Counted from the stretch's first letter, positions 19,813 through 30,058 are shown. The stretch is 64,000 nt of DNA from Euclidia mi (GCA_944739405.2 OX123187.2:36188394-36252393); one strand, 5' to 3'. Notes: generated by a model not told the origin, from the letters alone. Program-made: numbers and translations.

Positions 19813-20442
19813 TCAACTATTGGTGTTACTATCTACGCAGAATGTGCTCACTGTGTCTTGATGTCTTCTGGTGACTTTGTCCTTCTTGGGTTTCATTAGC
19901 CTGATAACAGGGTCCCAAGCTGGAGGAACATTCCAACCATCTTCCCTATTGAAATTAGGATGTTTTTTAATTTCAATAGCTTCACGTATCATTCTTGGAA
20001 TAAAGCGATGTTCTTTTGCGAGTATCTGTGGTTTATCAAATCGCAGGTAATGGTTGGTTCCTTGTTCTACATGTTCACACACAGCAGACTTCGTCGAGCG
20101 TTTGTGTTTAATGTCAGCTATATGTTCCTTTAGTCGAATGCCTATGCTTCTCTTGGTTTGTCCAATGTATGAGAGCCCACACTCACAGTCTATCTTGTAA
20201 ACCCCGGCCTCTTGTAAGGGTAACTGACTCTTGACAGATGGTAATAATTGGCTTATCTTCGTTGGCGGCTTGTAGAAAGTTTTGATCGAAGCTCGCTTCA
20301 AGATATAACCAATCTTGTCGGTCACGCCCTTGATGTATGGGAGGACAGCAGGTTGTCTCTCTACTGTGGCTGGCTTGTTCTTCGGGGATCTGTGACGTTG
20401 GCGCGGCGGTCGGAGCTTGTTGTCTTGCAGAACTTGCTTGAC
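19813..20442 (-). pseudogene. Penelope-like GIY-YIG endonuclease, left copy (5'-truncated)
   Basis: The frame encodes the C-terminal endonuclease of Penelope polyproteins: IKTFYKPPTKISQLLPSVKS, then GVYKIDCECGLSYIGQTKRS and RLKEHIADIKHKRSTKSAVC. GVY...YIG is the GIY-YIG catalytic signature, with the downstream Arg (IGIR) and the CECG zinc-ligand-like pair typical of the family. The domain then continues through EIKKHPNFNREDGWNVPPAW to a stop at 19813. The longer reading frame to 20586 runs into the antisense of the other copy and is not real. The reverse transcriptase half is absent. Confidence 0.88.
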
Positions 20443-20460
20443 ATTGTCAAGCAAGTTCTG
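20428..20460. repeat. Perfect palindrome at the Penelope dimer junction
   Basis: CAGAACTTGCTTGAC, loop ATT, then its exact reverse complement. It marks the centre where both truncated copies meet. Confidence 0.9.
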
Positions 20461-21021
20461 TTTCTGACAGTAGAGAGACAACCTGCTGTCCTCCCATACA
20501 TCAAGGGCGTGACCGACAAGATTGGTTATATCTTGAAGCGAGCTTCGATCAAAACTTTCTACAAGCCGCCAACGAAGATAAGCCAATTATTACCATCTGT
20601 CAAGAGTCAGTTACCCTTACAAGAGGCCGGGGTTTACAAGATAGACTGTGAGTGTGGGCTCTCATACATTGGAAAAACCAAGAGAAGCATAGGCATTCGA
20701 CTAAAGGAACATATAGCTGACATTAAACACAAACGCTCGACGAAGTCTGCTGTGTGTGAACATGTAGAACAAGGAACCAACCATTACCTGCGATTTGATA
20801 AACCACAGATACTCGCAAAAGAACATCGCTTTATTCCAAGAATGATACGTGAAGCTATTGAAATTAAAAAACATCCTAATTTCAATAGGGAAGATGGTTG
20901 GAATGTTCCTCCAGCTTGGGACCCTGTTATCAGGCTAATGAAACCCAAGAAGGACAAAGTCACCAGAAGACATCAAGACACAGTGAGCACATTCTGCGTA
21001 GATAGTAACACCAATAGTTGA
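20446..21021 (+). pseudogene. Penelope-like GIY-YIG endonuclease, right copy (5'-truncated)
   Basis: Mirror copy of the preceding feature. It encodes the same endonuclease with one visible change in the signature (YIGKTKRS instead of YIGQTKRS). Relative to the left copy about 55 bases of the linker before TVERQPAVLPYIKG are missing. The open frame from 20248 begins in antisense of the left copy, so no genuine start exists. It could give a double-stranded RNA together with the left copy if transcribed. Confidence 0.88.
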
Positions 21022-21477
21022 AAAATGTTCGGGTACTTTGAGATAACTTTGAAATTCAAGACAAAGACAAATATCACCTCAGTCTGCCGTGAACATGAAT
21101 CCTGTAAAGAATTCGAAACGTCGGCTAGTACTTAATAAATTAAAAATGTAGTTTCTAGATCATTAGTTTCAAATGTAATAACTCAGTGAAACCAATACAT
21201 CGCGATAAAATCCGTAAACTGTAGTTTAATTTCAATGTGTAACATTCGCGTAAACCCAAGAAGATACTTCATATTACTTTGTTTCGATACAATCGTACCG
21301 CAGTGTGCCACGGCGTAATCAGTAGGTACTTAAATAAGTTCCTGAATTCACCGTTAGTAAATCTTGTTCTCATAAATAATGTATCCAGAATTGTTTTCTC
21401 TTCGACACAGTTTGTATTTGTCGTTCTTCATCTTCAGCAAGAAGTGCTGCTATTGATACAAAATTCCAGTCAATTGG

Positions 21478-21600
21478 ACGCCTCGGCATGCCGCAGCACG
21501 TCGCGGCATGCCGCGACGTGCCGAAGCGTCCTTCGGACTGCCGCGACGTGCCGCGGCATGCCGTTTCGCGCCGTGCCATGCCGTGCCGTCAGTCGGCGCC
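21478..21600. repeat. GCATGCCG / GACGTGCCG minisatellite
   Basis: Imperfect short units built on GGCATGCCGC and GACGTGCCG, many of them self-complementary, inside an otherwise AT-rich neighbourhood. It forms the subterminal part of the element at 19492-21605. Confidence 0.75.
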
Positions 21601-21605
21601 GGCCT

Positions 21606-23475
21606 TTAAAGTAAGGATATTCGTATAAAGATTGTGACGCATAAACATAGTGACGTTATAACTTTATCGATACTTTTATTTTACAGACTAGCTTCGGCCC
21701 ACGGATTCGCCGATGTAGGTGACAGTTATTGCAAAAGAAGCTTTTGCGCTATTGTAATAATAAACTATACTGCAATATTTCTTTAAAGATACTTTTTCAT
21801 GATATCCTCAAAAATTTTTTCGTTTATTATAAGTTATTTGTAAAACTATCTGCCGTATTTGCAAAGACACAATCAAGTGGTCAAGATAATTCATCAGCAA
21901 CTACATAGCCCTTAAATATAATCTCATTGGTTCAGAGGTACCGCACTACAGCTATGAGCCCGAGCCAGTTCTCGTAAAAATGGTCGTGCATTGTTGTCCT
22001 AGGAAAGGTCTATCATTACAGAAAGGAGATCAAATATTTGAACCCGGCTCATGAGATTGTCGATATGTCGGATATGAACTCGGCGATCATTGTGGCGATA
22101 GTTGTGTCAATAAATTGACTAATCGTCAAGAGCCTCTACCAACATCTACCTATCAAAATACTCGCACTAGGCAGCTGGATAAAGTTCTTGATTCAGAAGG
22201 CAATTCAAAACAGTGACTTGAAAGAAAATCTAATATTTTCAACAACAACACTGTTTGAGTTCGGTGCCAGTTAGAAGTACGCACACAATTTTATTTTCTT
22301 TCTTGCTCACCATGCGAGCTGGTTTAATTCTTTTAAATTATTTTTATTTCTTACTTATATTAGACTTAGGCTTCAGTTTTATAAGGGCGTAATTAATTTG
22401 ACCTGTATAGATATGATTTTGTTAATATTTGAGATTTTGTTCTAATTAAGCCAATGACACTGACTTTTTCTATCTTACCCTAAGTAAATTTGATAAATTA
22501 TGTGTGAAATATTTTACATTTTTAATATGTTAGTAAAGTCACTCACTGCAGCGTGCTGTCGATTGGTGATTTAATATAATTATGTAACTGAGCATGCCGG
22601 GCTCGGGCCTCCCTTCTATATGAGAAGGCTTCATTTGGTTTGGAAGATTTTAGAAGAACACTTGACGATCGTGGCGTAGCATGTGGTAATTATCTAAATA
22701 ATACGCATATAACTCCCAAAAGTCAGAATACGTAACGTGGTTTTGTATTCGAAAACCATTACGTGGTAATGATCTCGTCATTGACCCTATCATTGCATAT
22801 AGTTATTAGTACCTAATATAATAAATATCAATTGCTTTATTCACCTTAAAAAGGTAATATAAAAATAAATTTAATTGTAATTTATGTATTGGTGTTTAAG
22901 TTTGAATTTATTCACATATTTTACTTTAGCTGAGGACTTATCAACATTCAATTGATATTCATTCTGAGTAAACCAAATGTAAGGATTTATTGCAAACATT
23001 ATCGATATTTTAACGAAAATCATTTTGAAAAAGTCCATCACCAGTCTAGTTAAAATTAGTGGCAACCTACGAAGATTGGAACGTCATTTGTTATATTTAT
23101 CTTTCTCTTACATGAGAAAATACATATTATTATATTGGGTAAGGCTGCTATTTTAATGCGGTCTCTATAGTATCCTTACTTTAACAGTTTTGTTAGACTA
23201 TATATCTCTTGATCCTTGATATATCTCCTTACTTTAAGATTTGAAGTGTAAGAATCGACAGTTTATTGGCCAAAGTGACTATGCAACCTTTTGATGCACC
23301 GAGCGCCGAGTATGTAATTATCACGTTGACTGTGAGGTATTCCACCATTAGAAACACGACAGACGATTATTTTTACTAATCTAAAAGCACAACATTTTAG
23401 TTGAGTAAATTTCACAATGATTAAAATAACTTTATAATTTAGATTTTTTGTATACATTAGATACCAAAGAACTAG
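21606..23475. other. Intergenic, no supported gene
   Basis: AT-rich. Only short reading frames with no recognisable protein. I see no clear repeat boundaries. Confidence 0.5.
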
Positions 23476-24085
23476 AAGAAGCACATTGCCTATGGGCGCT
23501 CTGAAGACAAACTTTCTGCGACCCAAATTGCCGCTTGGCGGTGTGGCAGTCGTTCCCAGAAGCACATTGCCTATGGGCGCTCTGAAAACAAACTTTCTGC
23601 GACCCAAATTGCCGCTTAGCGGCGTGGCAGTCGTTCCCCCAGTGTAAGAGCAAGAGAGACGGCCGTTCCTCCAGTGTACCTTAACTACGACAGCAAGAGA
23701 GACGGAGAAACGATGCCGGCGCTGCCAACTACGAACTAAACTAGGGCAATGAATACAGATTTACATAGAAGCGCAGTTTTTAAGGATTTTGTATGCCGAT
23801 TCCAAGTGGGGACTGTCTCCAGTTTAGTTCGTAGTTGGCGGCGCTGGCGTCGTTCTCCGTCTCTCTCGCTCTCGTAGTTAAGATACACTGTAGGAGGGAG
23901 GACAGCTGCCGCAGCGCGACTGCCACGCCGCCAAGCGGCAATTTGAGTCGCAGAAAGTTTGTCTTCAAAGCGCCCATATGAAATGCGCCTCAATGTAAAT
24001 ATCTGAGCTCTTTGACTGGGGACAGACCCCACTTGGAATCGGCACATGAAATCCTTAAGGTCTGCGGTTCTATGTAAATCTGAGT
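23476..24085 (+). mobile_element. MITE with an inverted copy of itself inserted
   Basis: A + strand copy of the family at 8157-8435 runs from 23476 to about 23735 and resumes at about 24013 to end CTATGTAAATCTG at 24085. Between the two parts lies a complete - strand copy (23756-24005) with its own CAGATTTACATAGAAGCGCA end. In the outer copy an 81-base segment is tandemly duplicated (about 23476-23556 and 23557-23637). No coding capacity. Confidence 0.7.
23756..24005 (-). mobile_element. Inner inverted MITE copy
   Basis: Begins with CAGATTTACATAGAAGCGCA and ends, read on the other strand, with CAGATATTTACATTGAGGCG. It matches the intronic copy at 8157-8435 along its length and splits the outer copy at the GAACTAAACT / GGGGACAG point. 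Confidence 0.7.
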
Positions 24086-24773
24086 TCTTTGACATTACAT
24101 AACTGACTGACATCGAATCTCCATATTCAATAGGTATAGGTGACTATTATTTTTCCGTCACAAATTATAAACAACAGTCTCATAAAGTTTAGAACTTACA
24201 AATAACTTAAAGTTTGGGACTTTTCGAAGATATATGGGTAATTGTTAATTATAGCTTGCTAAGCGATGAAGGAAAACACCTGTATGTGATATCTGAGAGA
24301 CCTCCATAATGTTCTCGAAAAACATGTGAAGTCTTTTAACTCGCACTGGTCAGCGTAGTGGACTATACCCTTCTCTTAGTGAGAAGTAGACCATGCCTGG
24401 CAGAGGGTCTGTGTGGGATGAAGTAGAAGAAGATGCTATTAGACTGCCATGCAGAATTTTATTGATCAAACTCACCAACTTTTAGAAGCTATATACGTAT
24501 CTATAAAGTGTTTACTATCGCTTGGTCCGTGCATGCTGTCATAATGAAACACCCAATACCCAAATATATACAAATACTAAAATATACAAATACTTTTCTA
24601 AGCAGTGCAATGTCGCTATGCGTTTGGTTTGCGGAAGTCAAACGTCAGCTGATAATAGAGTTAACATAAAAGGACCTGCGATATAAGTTACTCTTTAGGG
24701 CCTGTGTTTGTAATAAATCATTAATTCCTTGTGTAGTAAAGTATATTTTCGCTAAAATCATTTTAACAATTAC
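24086..24773. other. Intergenic; probable 3' UTR of the gene on the - strand
   Basis: AT-rich. On the - strand an AATAAA hexamer (TTTATT at 24458-24463) lies about 310 bases beyond the stop of the 685-residue gene and could be its poly(A) signal. No other feature is seen. Confidence 0.45.
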
Positions 24774-26831
24774 TTAGGCATTTGCAGGTTCGACGCCCAC
24801 TGGTAGGCAAATATAACGTCTTTTTGCTACTTCTATCTGTCTTTCTTGTGTTTCCTTGGCATTATAAGGCCTTATTAATTGCAAGTCTTCTAACTTACCA
24901 AACAAATAACAAAAAAATGTTTCACGGAAATTTTTGTCTGGCTGCTCGGCTTGGTACATTGACCGCCATAGCAAATTTGTGACGTAGGCGTGTGATCTAA
25001 ATACTGACAATCTGTATTTGTGAACGTAACGTCGAAAATTGTCATATATTTTCTTTTTATGTAACCAGTTAGTGTGACCCTCGTGCTCCTTGTCCTTCGG
25101 TGGTGCTACGTGGCCGAAGCCTTTTACAGCGAGTGTTGAAAAAAATCTCCAATACGTAGTGCTCTTACGTAATAATTCTGCTTTTTCCACATGAGTTAAA
25201 GGTCCATAAAGTCGCCGTCGCATCCACTCCCTTAGTTCTGGCACCAAGTGTAGGTCAGGTAATCGCGCTGCAACATTCACGCGTCTCATAAAGCGTAAGG
25301 CGCATTTTAAATAATCCTCGGGCTTAGGGTTGGGTCCTAGACATGTGCTAGAAGATTTCTTCGTCTTTTTCTTTTTTTCGTCCTTTATAACTACCGTGCC
25401 GTCATTAACTCGTATGAAACTGTCAGTCTCCCAAACTTTCTTGAATTCTTTTTCCACGTGTAGCTGTTTACTATCCAAATCGTAGATTGTATGATAGTTG
25501 AATTGTAATGGTGTATTCTTGGTAGGTTTTATGAAGAAAGGCAACTCATCTGCTGGGAATGACTCGTCGTCATGGCCGTAGTCAAAATTATGACCACAAT
25601 AACATTTAGTATCCTTTAAATATTGCAATATAGTATCCTGGTATCTCTTAAGACAATCGCACGGCGGGAGCTTTGGAGGTGGTCTGTGCGCCCGGTAACC
25701 GCAGTGTATGGGGATGCACATGTTGGCCACGTATGTGTATCCTCCGTGAATGAAGTCTCCTTGTGCTGGTAATATAGATACATTGCCCAGAACATAACTT
25801 GCCTTCCCATTAATCTCGTAGACGCCGCAGATTGTGTATTGAGCGTTTTCTAAGCCGGTTGATGGTGCCACGGGCTTCTTTCTTCGAACAGTTTTTTTAT
25901 GAAATCCTAAATTTAAACCATATACTTTCTTTGTAGGCTCCAGACTTACCTTCGATGACCGAATCTTTCGAAGACCGGGTCTTAGAGATTTCTTATACAC
26001 CAAGTTGTCAGTTAGTGGCTTAGTAGGCTCTAGGTTTATGGGATAGATACCCGCAATGGCATCGCAGACTGATATCGGTATTCTCTTTTTCGGCGGCGGC
26101 GGGGGCGGAGGTGGCGGCGGCGGTCTCGGCATGACTGGTATTTCTTCGTAAGGATCATCGAGTTCATCTAAATTAGGAAGAGGTGGAGGCACGTATTTTT
26201 TCTGTATCGGTTTTTCATAGGGAACTGTTACCAGTTTTTGCAGATATGGAGAAGCTAGAGGAGGTTCTGGTTTTGGCTTTGACTTTTGTGGTGGCTCGCT
26301 GGGCGGTTGATCTGGCCGAAATCGTTCTCGTAATAAATATATCAAATTATCCAGACCTAGATAGAGTATTGATGACAACATAAGTCTAGCGTTTAGAATG
26401 TACGACCTCCTTTTTCCTTCTATCGGATAACCGTAAGTTAAGTAATATAATTGTGCAATCATCTCCATTGGATCATCACGACCCCTTTCAATGCAGAGCA
26501 TGAGCATTTCCTGAGACGGACGTGGGTATAAGCCGAGCACTCGCATGATTTTCGTAGTCCGGGTGGGGCGACCTTCCAACAAATCTTTGTAAATGGAAGA
26601 TCGCAAATTGTCAAGAGCCTTTCTTTGTGGTACACTAAGTGCTTGATACCAGGCTGGGCCTACTGCCTCCTTAATACTGCTGAGCATGGACCTATCTTTC
26701 TGTCTGCGGTACTCCTTGAGTTCATGCATGAACACTTGATTTTTCTCTACCTGCCGTGTGTAGAGCACGTGAAGGTGACGCTTGACGCGCTCCTCGTGGC
26801 TCCTGTGTCCCTCATGGCCATCGTGCCCCAT
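24774..26831 (-). CDS. Uncharacterised intronless insect protein, DUF4770/DUF4771-like
   Basis: One uninterrupted frame encodes 685 residues from ATG at 26831 to TAA at 24774-24776; no splice sites are needed. The start MGHDGHEGHRSHEERVKRHL is His-rich and charged. Residues about 20-180 are helical and contain LGLYPRPSQEMLMLCIERGR and DDPMEMIAQLYYLTYGYPIE. A Pro-rich segment follows with 11 consecutive Pro near residue 240. The middle has Cys pairs (CDC, CYCGHN) and a Lys-rich patch (DEKKKKTKKSSS). The last 170 residues (LVPELREWMRRRLYGPLTHV, NLLWRSMYQAEQPDKNFRET, FFCYLFGKLEDLQL) resemble, from memory, the insect families DUF4770 and DUF4771, many expressed in testis. No signal peptide or membrane segment. 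Being intronless it may be a retrocopy-derived gene, but it is intact and the codon use looks natural. Confidence 0.85.
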   Translation of the reverse strand: MGHDGHEGHRSHEERVKRHLHVLYTRQVEKNQVFMHELKEYRRQKDRSMLSSIKEAVGPAWYQALSVPQRKALDNLRSSIYKDLLEGRPTRTTKIMRVLGLYPRPSQEMLMLCIERGRDDPMEMIAQLYYLTYGYPIEGKRRSYILNARLMLSSILYLGLDNLIYLLRERFRPDQPPSEPPQKSKPKPEPPLASPYLQKLVTVPYEKPIQKKYVPPPLPNLDELDDPYEEIPVMPRPPPPPPPPPPPKKRIPISVCDAIAGIYPINLEPTKPLTDNLVYKKSLRPGLRKIRSSKVSLEPTKKVYGLNLGFHKKTVRRKKPVAPSTGLENAQYTICGVYEINGKASYVLGNVSILPAQGDFIHGGYTYVANMCIPIHCGYRAHRPPPKLPPCDCLKRYQDTILQYLKDTKCYCGHNFDYGHDDESFPADELPFFIKPTKNTPLQFNYHTIYDLDSKQLHVEKEFKKVWETDSFIRVNDGTVVIKDEKKKKTKKSSSTCLGPNPKPEDYLKCALRFMRRVNVAARLPDLHLVPELREWMRRRLYGPLTHVEKAELLRKSTTYWRFFSTLAVKGFGHVAPPKDKEHEGHTNWLHKKKIYDNFRRYVHKYRLSVFRSHAYVTNLLWRSMYQAEQPDKNFRETFFCYLFGKLEDLQLIRPYNAKETQERQIEVAKRRYICLPVGVEPANA

Positions 26832-27109
26832 TGTCCTTAGAATCTATCACAAGTAGACTCTAGGATTTATTTAAGTTATATTACACGTAGATTTCACTGT
26901 TAACCAATGCCTACAACAATTTAGAAAAAAATACATAATCCGCAAAATACATAGCGTCAAATTTTCATCGCTGACGATATATTATTGTTTTCTTTTTTGT
27001 CACACTCATGTCAAAATAAAGAAATGAGACTTCATAGGCACGCATAAAACCTATTTTAACGATGTGCGGATTACGGATTGGTCCGAGATTATAATATTCC
27101 GGAATAACA
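26832..27109. other. Upstream region of the 685-residue gene
   Basis: AT-rich sequence containing whatever promoter drives the gene on the - strand. I cannot point to a TATA box or initiator with confidence. Confidence 0.4.
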
Positions 27110-27498
27110 TCCATCTCTATTTCTTCTTTCTCTTAGCGTTATCCCAGTTTCACTCTGGGGTCCGCTTTCTAGTCTAACCGGATTTGGCTGAATATTAGCT
27201 TTTCCACGAAGCGACTGCCTGTCTGACCTCCGCAACCCGAAGGGCTAGCGATATTCCATGACTTTAGACTAGTGTCAGTTTATTTAGAAGGTACTGACGC
27301 CCTGTAACGACTGTCAAAGATCTTCATGACAACCGGGACCGACGGCTTAACGTGCTCTCCGAGGCACGGGACAAGCGATAATTAACAATTCAATACGCAC
27401 ATAACTCCGAAAAGTCATTGGTGCGCGCCGTGGATTCGAACCTGATACCCTCTGCATGGCAGTCTGTTGGTATATCCACTCGGCTATCGCTGCCACAT
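27110..27498 (-). mobile_element. tRNA-derived SINE, family C, full length
   Basis: On the - strand the head reads GCGATAGCCGAGTGGATATA (A-box) and GGTTCGAATCC (B-box) with tRNA spacing, followed by a body with GCCTCGGAGAGCACGTTAAG and an end CTGGGATAACGCTAAGAG. Related bodies without a head occur at 36691-36946 and 45722-45890. It is transcribed, if at all, by RNA polymerase III; it is not a functional tRNA gene because the sequence continues about 300 bases without a terminator at the tRNA end. Confidence 0.75.
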
Positions 27499-27507
27499 CC
27501 ATCTCTA

Positions 27508-27610
27508 TTTATTTTTATTTATTTCTTCATGCACAATATACATAGTACATAAGGTGGACTTAATGCCGTAAGGCATTATCTAACAGTCGGACCTTTTGGT
27601 GGTGCAGAGA
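27508..27610 (-). mobile_element. LINE 3'-end fragment
   Basis: On the - strand it reads ..GATAATGCCTTACGGCATTA, AGTCCACCTTATGTAC and a TAAATAAAAATAAAT tail, the same as the + strand fragment at 50262-50420. Such ends are common in lepidopteran genomes as 5'-truncated non-LTR retrotransposons. Confidence 0.65.
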
Positions 27611-27716
27611 CAAGCAAGGTAGGTGCATTATATATAGAGATAATTATAACAATTAGATATATCAAATTTAATATAAATAAATTTATTATACTATAAATAA
27701 AATTAAAAATTTATTA

Positions 27717-30058
27717 TCTATACTTATAATAAAACTGTAGGGAAGTCAATTCTGTACATTGAATATATATTCAAAATTAATATTGGAGCATGAATGGTGA
27801 TCGATACTGATGCCAAAAATACAATGAGTAGATTTTTTGTCCGTCTGTCTGTCTGTCTGTATGTGCACGCATGGATCAAAAACTACTGAAGGGATTTTAA
27901 CCAAACTCGGTACGATTGTAGTCCATACTCCTGGGCAGGTTATAGGCTATATAACATAACGCTAAGACACATAAGAGCTGAGCAGTGACGATAAATTTGA
28001 AGCAAGTCGGATGAAAATGCGCTTTCGAGCTCATATCCTTGCATACGTTGATCATACACCATACGCATGTATTACAAAGATGATGGTCTTCAAAAGATCT
28101 ACAAAAACGTCCTTAATAGTATATATCTATCTTTTATAAATTAGCCACAATAACGTGTTTAATCGTTAGGCATTTCTTCAAAGTGTATTAAATACATAAA
28201 TATATTGTATTTCACATAGATATATCTTTATCAAACTCCCATATTCAAAAAGTACACTTTAAGGCGGTTTCAGATTAGCGTATTTTTCTGCGCGTATACG
28301 GTCGTTTTAGCATACGCGCTTACACGCGCGCTACAATACGCGCTTCAAAAAACCAGACTCACGTAAACGGGCGTGTTCGCTCGAAACAGTAGTGACGAAT
28401 TGTCAATGTCAACATGAATTTTGACGGCTCGTGGTTATACGAGCTTAGAAGCGCGTCAACGCTCGTACGTACGAGTTGCGCGTGTGCCAAAAGGCGCGCC
28501 TATACGCGCCTACATGCGCTTCCAAAAACGAGCTTATACGCGCGTATAAAACGCTAATCTGAAACCGCACTTAATATCTATTTTATAAAAAAAAACATAT
28601 AGAAATCGGTTTAAAAACACACAAGATAATATAGATGAAATAAAACTTCCAAAATAAATCTCGCCGCGCCAGTATGGGTACGATTATACGGTTGATTTTT
28701 GGTTAACGCGCGAAACGGCCATCTATACATATACTTAATCTGTAAGATCGATGTCTGTACATGGAAGATATTCAAGAGAAATCTATTTTAAGGGGTTTAT
28801 ATTAAAGAAGAGAAGCCAAAAATATAATTATTACAATTTTTGTCTGTTTGTCTGTGCAAGGAATGGGGTTTTCACTGATGTGTTGTAGTAAGCCCTACAT
28901 AACGTTTAATGTTTGTTTTATACGAATCGGTTCATATATTAAAAAGCTGTGATATATTAAACATTACGATGCATTTGTCAGGTTAAAATTTGTTCCATAA
29001 AAGTAACTCTTTTGTTGAATTGGTTGAAACTTAATATAATTATTATGATCAGTCAAATGTAAAATTACGAGGGTTGAAAGATTATAAATAGGATATTTTC
29101 AAACATTTGGATCTTCCAATTTAAATTGAACTTAAATCTGTATGATTAATTATATTAAATAGGGTTCAGCTTAGGCTCGATGTATTCGCACGTGTATATG
29201 TAAACAGCTCGCAGAGTGACGAGTCATTTCATTTTACTGGATGGGGATAAACACTGGGATAACATTGTCTGAAACAAGTATTAGTAAAAGTCCTCATCGA
29301 TTACGCCATGAGTTTGAGATGCTGCATAATTATGGCATCAATTTGAAGACAAATTGGCCAAGGACATTTTAGATTCCCACAACAAAGTAATTAACCGTTG
29401 CTTGACAGTAGACATATGTAAATATATCTATCCTATTACCCAATAAGTCCTGCCTGAACCATCATTTGCTGGTGTACGTATAAATAAAGATTACACCATA
29501 CACGAAATAAACTATAACCCATTAGAACTAGCCGAAAGCCTGCAAAATGATGTCTTGAGACTTACTGAAGAACAGCGTTTAATATAATTATGATCGTGTG
29601 TGTCGCAGCGTGGATAGTGATTTGGGAAATCAAGCATATAGCCGTACTGTTTAGTGGCGATTTTCGTGAGGCTCTGTCTGTTATACCACCATACAATATG
29701 AGACAAGAGCTGATGAAATTAGAGCCTGTCTAAACAGTTCATAACTATGGGATTGTATTATCGCTATGCGTTGGACATTAAATATGCGAGCGCGATTATG
29801 AGGCAACGAACATGCACAGGAATTCTGTGATATTTTACTCGCGATTTGTAACTTCGCGGTGTGGAGTCGCACGAACAAGTGAAAGTAATTTGAGCAATTT
29901 TCAGGACATCTACATCTACACTATTCAACTACACTTACAATATAGGTACTATACACTATTCAATATAGGTATTATATGCAACTTAAATATGTAATGTTGG
30001 GTATCAATTATGTAGCAAAAGACAAAATCCGCGCGAACGGAGTCGCGGGCACAGCTAG
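27717..30058 (+). mobile_element. Composite non-autonomous Helitron
   Basis: The 5' end is TCTATACTTATAATAAAACT after an A at 27716; the 3' end is CACAGCTAG before T at 30059, preceded by a CCGCG..CGCGG hairpin (30028-30048). These are typical lepidopteran Helitron termini. A second Helitron 5' end, TCTATACATATACTTAATCT, starts at 28722, so a younger copy (28722-30058) probably lies in or has replaced the 3' part of an older one. No Rep/helicase frame exists. A MITE is inserted at 28263-28570. Confidence 0.75.
28263..28570. mobile_element. piggyBac-type MITE with TTAA target duplication
   Basis: Flanked by TTAA at 28259-28262 and 28571-28574. The ends GGCGGTTTCAGATTAGCG and (other strand) GTGCGGTTTCAGATTAGCG are inverted repeats. 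The interior is rich in ACGCGC motifs (TATACGCGC, TACACGCGCGC) and codes for nothing. TTAA duplication is the mark of piggyBac-type transposases, which must act in trans. Confidence 0.8.

Larger units (their letters stand above)
19600..21267. mobile_element. Penelope-like element, head-to-head inverted dimer of two 5'-truncated copies
   Basis: Two 3' ends of a Penelope-like retroelement face outward from a junction at about 20443-20445. The left copy (19600-20442) is on the - strand, the right copy (20446-21233) on the + strand. They are almost identical; I saw two base differences in about 770 aligned bases, plus a deletion of about 55 bases in the right copy near the junction. The junction is a perfect 33-base palindrome (20428-20460). 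The 13-base sequence TTCATATTACTTT flanks the whole at 19587-19599 and 21268-21280, and the right end has a 34-base tail (21234-21267) missing at the left. Penelope elements are known for inverted arrangements, variable target duplications and one-sided short extensions. No reverse transcriptase remains. Confidence 0.85.
19492..21605. mobile_element. GC-rich terminal-inverted-repeat element that received the Penelope insertion
   Basis: The left end (from 19492) reads GGCCGGCGCGCACTGACG followed by GGCATGGCACGGCATGGC. The right end, on the other strand (21605 leftwards), reads GGCCGGCGCCGACTGACGGC followed by ACGGCATGGCACGGC. The ends are thus inverted repeats of about 35-40 bases. The interior without the Penelope insertion is about 450 bases and does not code. 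The right interior carries a GCATGCCG/GACGTGCC minisatellite. The flanking target duplication is unclear (TA or TAA possible). Confidence 0.6.

Noticed and set aside
20248..20586. N-terminal parts of the two Penelope frames as real coding sequence
   Set aside because: Each runs into the antisense strand of the opposite copy, so the apparent starts are produced by the palindrome.
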